From the NCBI GenBank assembly GCA_007376125.1, contig VMFQ01000007.1, forward strand, positions 1 through 38,262: a stretch of 38,262 bases of DNA, read 5' to 3'. Each line of letters starts with the position of its first letter. The first letter of the stretch is position 1. The notes beneath the pieces are model-generated. The model saw only the letters and a program-made list of their open reading frames with translations. It was not told the DNA's origin and did no database searches. This DNA comes from Parcubacteria group bacterium Gr01-1014_33. Its GTDB lineage: Bacteria > Patescibacteriota > Minisyncoccia > Sungbacterales > HO2-52-23. A program made the position numbers and the translations under genes. Below, in pieces: positions 15,576 through 22,048 of the stretch.

Positions 15576-15695
15576 CAACTTCGGCTGACCCCGCCAAGCG
15601 GGATCATAAAGGAGTTTTTTGTTTTACTGGGCAAAATTCGACAGGCAAAGAATGGTCAGAAATGTTTTTGAACGTTCTTTGTTCTGCCGAAGTTG
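15576..15695. mobile_element. CAACTTCGGC inverted-repeat element, copy 2, TSD ATA
   Basis: Ends CAACTTCGGC and GCCGAAGTTG bound a 120-bp non-coding element; ATA is repeated at 15573-15575 and 15696-15698. The arms match 1986-2054. A second inverted pair (ACCCAGTAA near 15557 and TTACTGGG near 15624) straddles its left end. It stops 10 bp before the AbrB-like gene, so its right end overlaps that gene's promoter region. Confidence 0.7.
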
Positions 15696-15705
15696 ATATA
15701 CTGGG

Positions 15706-15936
15706 ATGACACAAAAACTCTTGAAAATCGGCTCTTCTGCCGTAGTAACTATTCCCAAAAAATCCCTCAAAGAACTCGGCCTCAAAGTGGGGGACGAGGT
15801 GCGAGTTGTGGTTGATGTAGACGAGAAGCGGGTAGTGATTGAATCAAGAGGGAAAATAAATAAAGAAGTGCTTTCTTGGATCGATAGGTTTATAAAGATG
15901 TATCGTCCCGCATTAAAGGCGCTTGCTAAGAAATAG
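15706..15936 (+). CDS. AbrB/SpoVT-type antitoxin
   Basis: 76 aa with the swapped-hairpin DNA-binding motif typical of AbrB/MazE antitoxins: KLLKIGSSAVVTIPKKSLKELGLKVGDEV, followed by VVVDVDEKRVVIES. The C-terminal helix (KEVLSWIDRFIKMYRPALKAL) would bind the toxin. It lies 9 bp before a Doc-type toxin gene and is probably co-transcribed and autoregulatory. TATACT at 15697-15702 is unusually close to the start, so the exact promoter is unclear. Confidence 0.85.
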   Translation: MTQKLLKIGSSAVVTIPKKSLKELGLKVGDEVRVVVDVDEKRVVIESRGKINKEVLSWIDRFIKMYRPALKALAKK

Positions 15937-15945
15937 TTGCCTCTC

Positions 15946-16336
15946 ATGAACTATTTATCAGCAGAGGATGTTTTGGTGATTCATGCGCGCATCATAGGCG
16001 AGACCGGTGGAGCACACGGTGTTCGTGATACGCATCTTTTGGGATCTATTGTTGAGCGACCAAAAATGCAGTTTGGCGGGAAAATACCTAACTGTTTTTG
16101 ATAAAGCGGTGGTCTATTTTGAATCATGCGCGCGCCATCATGTATTTATTGACGGCAATAAGCGAACCGCGATTGCTCTTGCCGCTCGGTTTTTATTTTT
16201 GAACGGATACGAATTAAAGGCTACTAATCGTACATTGGAGAATTTTGTGCTGGATGCGGTAGTGAAGCGATACGATATTTCGGTTATTGCAGTATGGTTC
16301 AAAGAGCATTCAAAGGGGGATATAAAGAAACGCTAA
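15946..16336 (+). pseudogene. doc: Doc/Fic-family toxin, frameshifted
   Basis: ATG 15946 starts a Doc-like N-terminus (MNYLSAEDVLVIHARII, GAHGVRDTHLLGSIVERP) that stops 46 codons later. The rest continues in the +1 frame with VFDKAVVYFESCARHHVFIDGNKRT, holding the complete Fic signature HxFxDGNKRT. Removing one A from the AAAA at 16081-16084 joins both into a single 129-residue protein of normal Doc length (GGKYLTVFDK at the joint). Doc toxins phosphorylate EF-Tu. The antitoxin upstream is intact. The shift could be a real inactivation, phase variation or an assembly error. Confidence 0.85.
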
Positions 16337-16345
16337 AATTTTATA

Positions 16346-16693
16346 ATGACTATCGAAATCATAAAAAACCAAATATCAAAAAGCGCCCTTTCGGATATTG
16401 CCAAGAATCAATTCGGGGACTTTGTAAAAGCCGCGGTGGATGTTGAAAAAGAGATCATGGCGATTGGCGGGGAGTTGCATGCGGATTGCGAAGCAGTGCT
16501 TCTTGAGGAAGGATCCCGACAAGAAAACGTGTGGGGCATTAATCTCTACGTCGAAAAAGGCGAGAACGAATGGATAGAGTTTAATTCCATGATCAACGTG
16601 CGTCCGTCGCGCGGAAATAAATCGCGAGGGGTGGAAGACGAAGGGGTGCGGGAGAAAATCAGGGGAGTGGTGAAAAAAATAGTGAGCGCATAA
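16346..16693 (+). CDS. DUF5674 family protein
   Basis: 115 aa matching a small family common in CPR genomes: FGDFVKAAVDVEKEIMAIGGELHADCEAVLLEEGS, QENVWGINLY, then NSMINVRPSRGNKSRGVED. The conserved GGELHADxE and RPxxGNxSRG segments may form a catalytic or binding site; no biochemical role is known to me. It starts 10 bp after the doc frame, so it may be co-transcribed with that pair, and its placement in a toxin-antitoxin cluster is the only contextual hint. Confidence 0.8.
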   Translation: MTIEIIKNQISKSALSDIAKNQFGDFVKAAVDVEKEIMAIGGELHADCEAVLLEEGSRQENVWGINLYVEKGENEWIEFNSMINVRPSRGNKSRGVEDEGVREKIRGVVKKIVSA

Positions 16694-16740
16694 TTATGCG
16701 GTATCATCATGAGAGTATGGAAGAACTATACATATTATAG

Positions 16741-16762
16741 TCCCTGAACTTGTTGAAGGGCT
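16741..16762. repeat. Short hairpin, degenerate CCCTGAxCTTGTxGAAGGG type
   Basis: TCCCTGAACTTGTTGAAGGG resembles the CCCTTCGACAAGCTCAGGG palindrome scattered through many bacterial genomes. It lies just before the next reading frame and may have supplied its present start region. Confidence 0.5.
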
Positions 16763-16768
16763 ACCTTA

Positions 16769-17152
16769 ATGGCATTTTTAATCAAGGTATGGCTCGGGCA
16801 AGCTCAGTCAATAACTATTTTTCTAAAGTCTCATCATACTCTATTGGCAGGCGGGAAGTGGCATACACTTTCTCTTATTGAACAGATGGCAAATATCGGG
16901 AGCGAAGTGAGCCGCGCAAAAGAATGGCAAGAGAAAAATGAGAAATATTTTGAGAACGCGATTACGCGCGCGTTTGAACTCCTTGATCTCACTATTCAAG
17001 ACGCGAGGTGGCGCACGCGTTTGAAAGAACTCACGCGAGCGCGAGAAATTCTTGCCGATGCGACTTTAGGCGGAAAAGAATATAAAAGCTCGTTAGAGGA
17101 TTTAGAACGTTATTTTTATCATTTTGCCCTTGCCGCGCGGATTCATAAGTAA
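16769..17152 (+). CDS. Conserved hypothetical protein (four-helix-like, CPR type)
   Basis: From about residue 30 the sequence has family-like conservation: WHTLSLIEQMANIGSEVSRA, then ENAITRAFELLDLTIQD, RWRTRLKELTRAREILAD, and an ending LERYFYHFALAARIHK. It is mostly helical. I recall similar unnamed proteins from CPR genomes, often near toxin-like genes, but know no function. The first 29 residues (MAFLIKVWLGQAQSITIFLK) come from sequence next to a repeat and probably do not belong to the ancestral protein; ATG 16883 is the next in-frame ATG but would cut into the conserved part. Confidence 0.6.
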   Translation: MAFLIKVWLGQAQSITIFLKSHHTLLAGGKWHTLSLIEQMANIGSEVSRAKEWQEKNEKYFENAITRAFELLDLTIQDARWRTRLKELTRAREILADATLGGKEYKSSLEDLERYFYHFALAARIHK

Positions 17153-17200
17153 TTTTTCTCATGCGTACCGGGCTTAAATATTTATAGTAAGCTTACCCGT

Positions 17201-17419
17201 ATGAACACAATCACTATACCCAAAAAAATAGCCCAAAAGGGTGATTTAGTCCTAATTCCTTTAAAAGAATACGAAGAACTCCGCGGACTTAAGAGAGTAA
17301 GAGAGTTTGCGCCAAGCGCCGCACAGAAGAAAGCATTAGTGAGAGCAGAGAAAAATCTAAAACGGCGAAAAACACTCTCTTACAATGAACTTGTCTCCAA
17401 GCTGGGATTTACAAGTTGA
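17201..17419 (+). CDS. Small antitoxin of a RelE-type pair
   Basis: 72 aa. The N-terminal strand pair (TITIPKKIAQKGDLVLIPLKEYEELR) resembles AbrB- or Phd-like antitoxins, and the charged helical C-terminus (KALVRAEKNLKRRKTLSYNE) would wrap the toxin. The toxin gene starts 35 bp before this gene ends, in another frame, a coupling typical of such pairs. TATAGT at about 17184 lies 12 bases before the ATG, giving a very short leader. Compare the distinct pair at 34344. Confidence 0.75.
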   Translation: MNTITIPKKIAQKGDLVLIPLKEYEELRGLKRVREFAPSAAQKKALVRAEKNLKRRKTLSYNELVSKLGFTS

Positions 17420-17654
17420 CCCAAGTGTCTATAAAGTACTCAAAAAATTGCCTCGTCAAGACGCTGAGGCAATTTTACAAGTTATCAAATTGCTACCGGT
17501 GAATCCTTATTTTGGAGATATTCAGAAGATGAGAGGAGAGGAAGATACATGGAGAAGACGTGTTGGCTCTTATCGGATTTTCTATAAAATGAAAGTTTCA
17601 GAAAAAGTCGTTCTGGTATTCCGTACGGAACGGCGGAGTTCAAAAACATATTGA
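17385..17654 (+). CDS. RelE/ParE-superfamily toxin
   Basis: 89 aa with the RelE fold pattern: helix VYKVLKKLPRQDAEAILQVIKLL, then DIQKMRGEEDTWRRRVGSYRIFYKM and VVLVFRTERRSSKTY. WRRRVGSYRIFY is the conserved strand around the catalytic or gyrase-contacting Arg in RelE and ParE proteins; ribosome-dependent mRNA cleavage is likely but not certain. It overlaps the antitoxin gene by 35 bp. The start used (ATG 17385) adds a few residues before the usual first strand. Confidence 0.85.
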   Translation: MNLSPSWDLQVDPSVYKVLKKLPRQDAEAILQVIKLLPVNPYFGDIQKMRGEEDTWRRRVGSYRIFYKMKVSEKVVLVFRTERRSSKTY

Positions 17655-17752
17655 GAGTTATGTACCAAAAATATAACGGGAAAAGTACAATCTTATTGCG
17701 CCAGATAGCATCTTGTGAACAAAGGGCGTGCTAAAATGAGGCAACACGCGGA

Positions 17753-17781
17753 TTGTTTGTTTCCGTTATCTGTGATATAAT
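17753..17781 (+). promoter_or_regulatory. Extended -10 promoter, leaderless start
   Basis: TTGTTT (17753-17758), a 17-bp spacer, then TGA-TATAAT (box 17776-17781) and six bases to ATG 17788. The -35 box and spacing are the same as at 26618. The spacer is bordered by ATAACGGGAAA (about 17674) and TTTCCGTTAT (about 17761), an inverted pair. Confidence 0.75.
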
Positions 17782-17787
17782 ACATAT

Positions 17788-18006
17788 ATGTATAACTGGT
17801 CAGTGGACGAGAAAAAATTCAAAAAAGAAGACCCGGAGGGATACAAAATCTGGCGGCTTGAGCAGATGATAAATTATGGCAAGCCCGGAGAGAAAATAAG
17901 TGAACGGGCCGTGAGAAAACATTGGAAAGTAATTCGAGATCGCATAGATCCGCATTATCGCAGATTTTTAGAAGTACTCTTATGGCCAAAACGCAAAGTA
18001 TCTTAA
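17788..18006 (+). CDS. Probable antitoxin of an AbiEii-type pair
   Basis: 72 aa, charged and helical: YNWSVDEKKFKKEDPEGYKI, RLEQMINYGKPGEKI, then AVRKHWKVI and RRFLEVLLWP. I recall similar short proteins next to AbiEii-like nucleotidyltransferases in CPR genomes, but the antitoxin role is inferred from position. It overlaps the following gene by 25 bp. The start is fixed by the TATAAT six bases upstream. Confidence 0.65.
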   Translation: MYNWSVDEKKFKKEDPEGYKIWRLEQMINYGKPGEKISERAVRKHWKVIRDRIDPHYRRFLEVLLWPKRKVS

Positions 18007-18653
18007 CCCCTTATCAACAAGAGGTTCTTGAGGCGGTGGCGCGTGAGAAGTATTTTACGGAGCGATATTATCTTGCGGGCGGTACGGCGCTCGCTGAATT
18101 TTATTTGAAGCATCGGCTCTCGGAAGACCTTGATTTATTTACCGAAAAGGCGGAAGTAAATTTCCCGATCGTTGCGAGGTTTTTTGAACGCCAGCGAAAG
18201 AATTTCCGAATAACGAAAATTGATACCAAACGAGTGTTCGGACTTTGCAGTTTTTTTATACATTCTTCCGATGGAGAGATATTGAAGGTTGATTTCAACT
18301 ACTATCCGTTTCCGAGGATTGAATCGGGAATGAAATTCGGAAATCTTCAGATTGAAAGCGTATACGATATCGGTGTGGACAAAGTGCATACCGTTGTGTT
18401 GAAACCGCGGGCGCGCGATTATATTGATCTCTATTTCATCGTCCGTGAATACAAATATGACTTTCATAATCTCCTCATGCAGGCAAAAGCGAAATTTGAT
18501 TGGGATATCACGCCGACTGAACTCGGAGCGCGGTTGTTGCAAGCATCCGAAATGAGCGATTATCCTCGAATGCTCAAGGAGATTGACCATCGCGTATGGA
18601 AAAATTTTTTCGTCGCTGAAGCGCGAAAACTTAAAAAAGAAATTTTCAAATAG
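17982..18653 (+). CDS. AbiEii/AbiGii-type nucleotidyltransferase toxin
   Basis: 223 aa with the minimal-nucleotidyltransferase signature GGTALAEFY followed by LSEDLDLFT (GG[T/S] plus DxD, two acidic metal ligands), and a third acidic position at LKVDFNYYPF. The helical C-terminal region has RARDYIDLYFIVREY, the conserved DxxDLY-like element of the family. Such toxins transfer nucleotides to tRNA ends or other targets, and in some cases protect against phage by abortive infection. It overlaps its presumed antitoxin gene. ATG 17982 gives the usual spacing to the motif. Confidence 0.88.
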   Translation: MAKTQSILTPYQQEVLEAVAREKYFTERYYLAGGTALAEFYLKHRLSEDLDLFTEKAEVNFPIVARFFERQRKNFRITKIDTKRVFGLCSFFIHSSDGEILKVDFNYYPFPRIESGMKFGNLQIESVYDIGVDKVHTVVLKPRARDYIDLYFIVREYKYDFHNLLMQAKAKFDWDITPTELGARLLQASEMSDYPRMLKEIDHRVWKNFFVAEARKLKKEIFK

Positions 18654-18719
18654 GTGGACAAGTGAAATACAATTTGTTGTGTATCGGGTAGCGCGCGATG
18701 GGTATAGCATGATACACGT

Positions 18720-18810
18720 CTAAACAAATTCTATTTTTTGACAATTTACGATTGACGTATAGTTTCTTTCTGCTATTCTTGGGGCAGATCATTAATTAAA
18801 ATTTGTTTAG
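18720..18810. repeat. Inverted repeat CTAAACAAATT enclosing a promoter
   Basis: Perfect 11-bp arms (18720-18730 and 18800-18810) flank the promoter of the next gene. Just outside, GTGTATC and GATACAC form another hairpin (about 18678-18718). Confidence 0.75.
18752..18779 (+). promoter_or_regulatory. Promoter with extended -10
   Basis: TTGACG (18752-18757), a 16-bp spacer, TGC-TATTCT (box 18774-18779). A second TTGACA lies at 18738. The leader would be about 43 nt and contains AGGAGGGG nine bases before the ATG. Confidence 0.65.
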
Positions 18811-18828
18811 GAAATAGGAGGGGTCACA

Positions 18829-19551
18829 ATGGAGCTTACGGCACAATGGAAAATCATACCTCGCAAAGGTCTTGTTATAAGTGAAGAGGGTGAAAAAGAA
18901 TACGATACGGGGGCTCAAATAATGCAGGAGATAGTAGATTCGTTGCAGGGTCGGAATTTGTCGGATATTTATAGGAACAAATCTTCTATAGGGGGATCAA
19001 CATCTATGGAAGGTATTCTTTACTCTTCGTGGGGAAGTCTCTATACGGAGAGTTTCCTTGCTGTAATCCTTATTCCTAAGAGAACTTTCACTCATCTTTT
19101 TGTATTCACATGGGCGGAATGCGCTATACTCATCACGCGCGTACTATCAGACATAGAAAAAAGATTTTTTGCGCAATTTCTCTTTATTGATCTTGACTTG
19201 CGCCGCTTAGCGGAATGGGCAAAAGTAAATGGCGCTCTTTCGTCTTTGCGAATAGAAGGAGGACACTGTGCGAGAGAATATCATTATAGTGATAGTTCCC
19301 TTTTGAATATCTCACGCATGTTGCCGGTAAGAAATAAGGAAATCATCATAAACGTGGGTATATGTGAAGAACAGCATGCCACAGGAAAAAGATTTTATTA
19401 TTTCTTTGATGATGGAGTTTTTTCTATAGGGCATAATATTTTTGGATCTGAAAATAAAAAAAATGTCCGTATATGCGAGAAAATAGCACGGGGTGTTTTA
19501 AAGATAACATCAAGTTTCTGGACGATTCGCCCTCCTTTGTCTGAAGAGTAA
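18829..19551 (+). CDS. Protein of unknown function, own promoter, Shine-Dalgarno and terminator
   Basis: 240 aa, not recognised. The N-terminal part (MELTAQWKIIPRKGLVISEE) reads like a short strand-rich domain. The middle is hydrophobic but soluble (SFLAVILIPKRTFTHLFVF), followed by IEKRFFAQFLFIDLDLRRLAEW; there is a YHYSDSS loop and several Cys (AECAIL, GGHCAREY, GICEEQH, VRICEK) not arranged as a clear metal site. No signal peptide or convincing membrane helix. It is a single-gene unit with strong signals, unlike the leaderless neighbours, and may be a separately acquired gene. Confidence 0.65.
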   Translation: MELTAQWKIIPRKGLVISEEGEKEYDTGAQIMQEIVDSLQGRNLSDIYRNKSSIGGSTSMEGILYSSWGSLYTESFLAVILIPKRTFTHLFVFTWAECAILITRVLSDIEKRFFAQFLFIDLDLRRLAEWAKVNGALSSLRIEGGHCAREYHYSDSSLLNISRMLPVRNKEIIINVGICEEQHATGKRFYYFFDDGVFSIGHNIFGSENKKNVRICEKIARGVLKITSSFWTIRPPLSEE

Positions 19552-19552
19552 T

Positions 19553-19589
19553 AATATCCGGCGCGGTTACCGTTTCCGGATATTTTTTT
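19553..19589 (+). terminator. Rho-independent terminator
   Basis: AATATCCGG (19553-19561) with CCGGATATT (19576-19584), 14-nt loop, ending in seven T. It begins immediately after the stop codon. Confidence 0.9.
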
Positions 19590-19633
19590 AAGCCAATATA
19601 AGAAAAATAATTATCACGAAAAATACTCGCGGC

Positions 19634-20333
19634 TTAAAACTCATACTCGGTTCTGTGTCTCCTGCGCGGAAAAAAATCCTTCAGGAAATGGGGTATGAAT
19701 TTGAAGTCATGCCGTCGGGTATTGATGAGAAAGCGATTCGTTCGGAAAATCCGAGGAAACTGGTTTTGATGCTTGCATACGCAAAAGCCGAGGCGCTTCT
19801 TCCCAAGATTCAGGAACCCGCAATCTTAATTACCTCCGATCAAGTGGTTTTGTGCGACGGGAAAATTCACGAGGAGCCGCAAAACGAAAAAGAAGCGCGG
19901 GAATATCTGCAAAACTTAGGTTTGTCTTTGGTGGAAGCCGTAACCGGGGTGGTGGCAACAAATACGTTTGCTAAAAAACAGGTTGAAGCAGTGGACGTAT
20001 GCCGCATAGTTTTTTCCGAAATCCCGGAAGAAGTGATAGAAGAATACATCCAAAGCGGAGAAGCATTTATCCCCACACCTACTTTTCCCGATCTTGTGGT
20101 GTAAATATCTCGCTTCAGAATATTTTTTTGTTTAGAAAGTGCATAGGACATTCAGTTGAATCGAAAAATAAAAAAGGGGAAAAGTAGGTGTGGGGGTTCA
20201 CCCATGCCGGAGGATTTGACATCGCCGATCCTCTTTTTAACCTTATGTAAAAGAGATACACGGGGAGTATGAGAGTATTTTGGGATTGCCAAAAACACTG
20301 ACAGAAAAACTTATCGGAGAAATTGTGAATTAA
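19634..20333 (+). pseudogene. maf: Maf-like nucleotide pyrophosphatase, broken by a palindromic insert and a 1-nt deletion
   Basis: The family start LKLILGSVSPARKKIL is present from 19634 but lacks an ATG/GTG/TTG at its usual place; GTG 19655 would cut the S-x-SP motif. The body has ITSDQVVLCDG (the Maf TSDQ motif) and VTGVVATNTF. The frame runs into an inverted-repeat element at 20071 and stops at 20104. After it, from CAT 20203, the Maf C-terminus resumes (HAGGFDIADPLFN) and, one base short near 20241-20243, continues as YVKEIHGEYESILGLPKTL to TAA 20331-20333. Removing 20072-20202 and adding one C gives a complete protein. Maf enzymes hydrolyse non-canonical nucleotides. The next gene starts six bases later. 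Confidence 0.88.
20071..20195. mobile_element. CCCCACACCTACTTTT inverted-repeat element in maf
   Basis: Perfect 16-bp arms CCCCACACCTACTTTT (20071-20086) and complement (20180-20195). The total excess over an intact maf frame is 131 bp. No ORF. The element at 38122-38251 has nearly identical arms; the one at 2256 is more distant. I find no convincing target duplication at this copy. Confidence 0.75.
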
Positions 20334-20338
20334 ATTTT

Positions 20339-21328
20339 ATGAAAATCCTTATTTTTCCTCAAGACATTCCGCGTTCAAAAAATTGGTTTGGCCATCCCCA
20401 TTTTTTTAAGCCGGAATATCTGGAGAAAATTAAAAAAGCGGCAGGAAAGAACGCGCATATTTTTGTGGCGTTTAGCGATAAAGAAGCGCATATGCATGTG
20501 CCGCATGCGGATATTATCGCAGGCTTTCCAATGACGATTCCGCCTTTGACGGGCGCAAAAAATCTTAAGTGGCTCCATTCGTTTTCTGCGGGGATGGATA
20601 AGATTTTAACACCCGAAACTGCGAAATTGCTAATTCTTATAAGCAATTCTTCCGGAATCCATGCGACTCCGATTGCGGAGCATTTGATCGGATTCATGCT
20701 AATTTTCACCCGCGGATTTTACCAGACGTTTAAAAATCAGCAAAAACGGATTTGGCGAAAAGACGAAACCATTTCCGAGCTTCGCGGAAAGACCGTATGT
20801 ATCGTCGGGTTGGGAGACATCGGGCTTGAGACCGCGCGGCTTGCTCATGCATTTGGCGCACGGGTTTTAGCGGTTACGCGTTCCCAAAAACAAAAACCGC
20901 AGTTTGTGGACGAATTGAAAACCGGCGCGTATCTGGACAAAATGCTTCCCCATGCAGATTTTATCGCGATATGCCTTCCGCATACAAATGAGACGCATCA
21001 TCTTTTCGGCATAAAGAAATTCAAACTCATGAAGTCAAGCGCGGTTATAATGAATATCGGAAGAGGCGGAATAATAAACGAAAAAGATTTGATTCAAGCG
21101 CTTCGCAAAAAAATTGTTGGAGGCGCGGGGCTTGATGTTACGGAAGAAGAACCACTTCCGAAAACAAACCCATTATGGAATATGGAAAATGTCATAATTA
21201 CCCCGCATCATTCCGGTTTATCGGAAAAATACATGGATCGCGCGATTGCCTTATTCTGTGCGAACCTAAAATTGTTTTTGAGAGGGAAGCGACTTCTGAC
21301 GGTAGTGGATAAGGAGAAAGGATATTAA
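20339..21328 (+). CDS. D-isomer-specific 2-hydroxyacid dehydrogenase
   Basis: 329 aa, NAD(P)-dependent oxidoreductase of the SerA/GhrA group. The Rossmann motif is VGLGDIGLETAR; catalytic residues sit in NIGRGGIINE (Arg), VTEEEPLP (Glu) and TPHHSG (His). The N-terminal substrate domain contains LKWLHSFSAGMDKI. The exact substrate (glyoxylate, hydroxypyruvate, phosphoglycerate or other) cannot be read from sequence; no ACT domain is present, so a regulated PGDH is unlikely. It follows the maf remnant by six bases and was probably co-transcribed with it. Confidence 0.92.
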   Translation: MKILIFPQDIPRSKNWFGHPHFFKPEYLEKIKKAAGKNAHIFVAFSDKEAHMHVPHADIIAGFPMTIPPLTGAKNLKWLHSFSAGMDKILTPETAKLLILISNSSGIHATPIAEHLIGFMLIFTRGFYQTFKNQQKRIWRKDETISELRGKTVCIVGLGDIGLETARLAHAFGARVLAVTRSQKQKPQFVDELKTGAYLDKMLPHADFIAICLPHTNETHHLFGIKKFKLMKSSAVIMNIGRGGIINEKDLIQALRKKIVGGAGLDVTEEEPLPKTNPLWNMENVIITPHHSGLSEKYMDRAIALFCANLKLFLRGKRLLTVVDKEKGY

Positions 21329-21342
21329 TTTTGTGCTAAACT

Positions 21343-21375
21343 TCCTACACTTAGTTTAGTAAACTAAGTGTAGGA
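21343..21375. repeat. Perfect palindrome, CTAAGTGTAGG family
   Basis: TCCTACACTTAGTTT and its complement around a single G form a 33-bp perfect palindrome just before the FMN reductase gene. It is related to the repeats at 31095 and 31160. Confidence 0.85.
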
Positions 21376-21390
21376 TAAAGTAAACTCTAT

Positions 21391-21945
21391 ATGGTACGGC
21401 TATTCATTCCAATTCTATTAGGCACTGCCCGCGAGGGGCGGCGCACGGAAAATGCAGCACGGTTTGTTTTTGAACAGGCGAAAAAAGACGGGCGGTTTAA
21501 GACGCGATTTTTGGATGTGCGGGATTTTGTGATGATTCCGAAAACCGATGGCGCGGTGAGCGAGGAGAAAAGCAAAGAATGGAAAGAAATTGTAACTCGC
21601 GCGGACGGGCTGATTATTGTTTCGCCGGAATACAATCACGGCTATCCCGGAGAGTTAAAACTGATGTTAGACCAATTGTATGATGAATATAACCGAAAGC
21701 CAGCGGCAATTTGCGGGACAGGCGCGGGTATGGGAGGCGCGCGAATGGTAGAGGCGCTTCGTATGTCACTTGTGGAATTTCAGATGGTTCCGATTAGAAC
21801 CGCGGTGTACTTCTCAAACATCAAAACTCTTTTTGATGAGAATGGGAAAATAAAGGACGAATCTTACGGCGAGCGCCTCAAAAAACTCTTTGACGAATTG
21901 GTGTGGTATGCGGAGGCGCTAAAAGTTGCAAGAGAAAAGAAATAA
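21391..21945 (+). CDS. NAD(P)H-dependent FMN reductase family protein
   Basis: 184 aa flavodoxin-like fold. IPILLGTAREGRRTENAA is the phosphate-binding loop for FMN, SPEYNHGYPGELKLMLD is the family signature that contacts the isoalloxazine ring, and AICGTGAGMGGARM is the second loop. Proteins of this group (YieF/ArsH/azoreductase-like) reduce quinones or other acceptors in the cytosol. It stands alone; the palindrome just upstream ends 15 bases before the ATG. Confidence 0.92.
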   Translation: MVRLFIPILLGTAREGRRTENAARFVFEQAKKDGRFKTRFLDVRDFVMIPKTDGAVSEEKSKEWKEIVTRADGLIIVSPEYNHGYPGELKLMLDQLYDEYNRKPAAICGTGAGMGGARMVEALRMSLVEFQMVPIRTAVYFSNIKTLFDENGKIKDESYGERLKKLFDELVWYAEALKVAREKK

Positions 21946-21958
21946 TTTCTTCAAATAT

Positions 21959-22048
21959 ATGAACAGCGAAACCCGCCAATGTCAAAATTGCAAAACTGAA
22001 TATAACCATATTGAAGTCTCACTTCAATATGGTTCATCCTATGAATGA
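21959..22048 (+). pseudogene. Truncated 5' copy of the zinc-ribbon protein gene
   Basis: ATG 21959 encodes MNSETRQCQNCKTEY, closely matching MNEEIKTCQNCKNQF at the start of the next gene. The frame then runs into the CATATTGAAGT palindrome and stops at TGA 22046-22048, overlapping the next start codon. It looks like the surviving 5' end of a tandem relative. Confidence 0.7.
22005..22033. repeat. CATATTGAAGT palindrome, copy 1
   Basis: ACCATATTGAAGT and its complement around CTC. Related copies at 24093-24119 and 25235-25261 share the 11-bp inner arm and the CTC/GAG loop; outer bases differ but still pair. Confidence 0.9.

Noticed and set aside
16081-16084. Programmed frameshift in doc
   Set aside because: A four-A run without a slippery heptamer in the right phase, upstream stimulator or downstream pseudoknot does not support programmed +1 shifting; mutation or sequence error is simpler.
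22011-22040. Longer N-terminus of the zinc-ribbon protein
   Set aside because: The extra ten residues are encoded by the CATATTGAAGT palindrome; the family start is ATG 22041.
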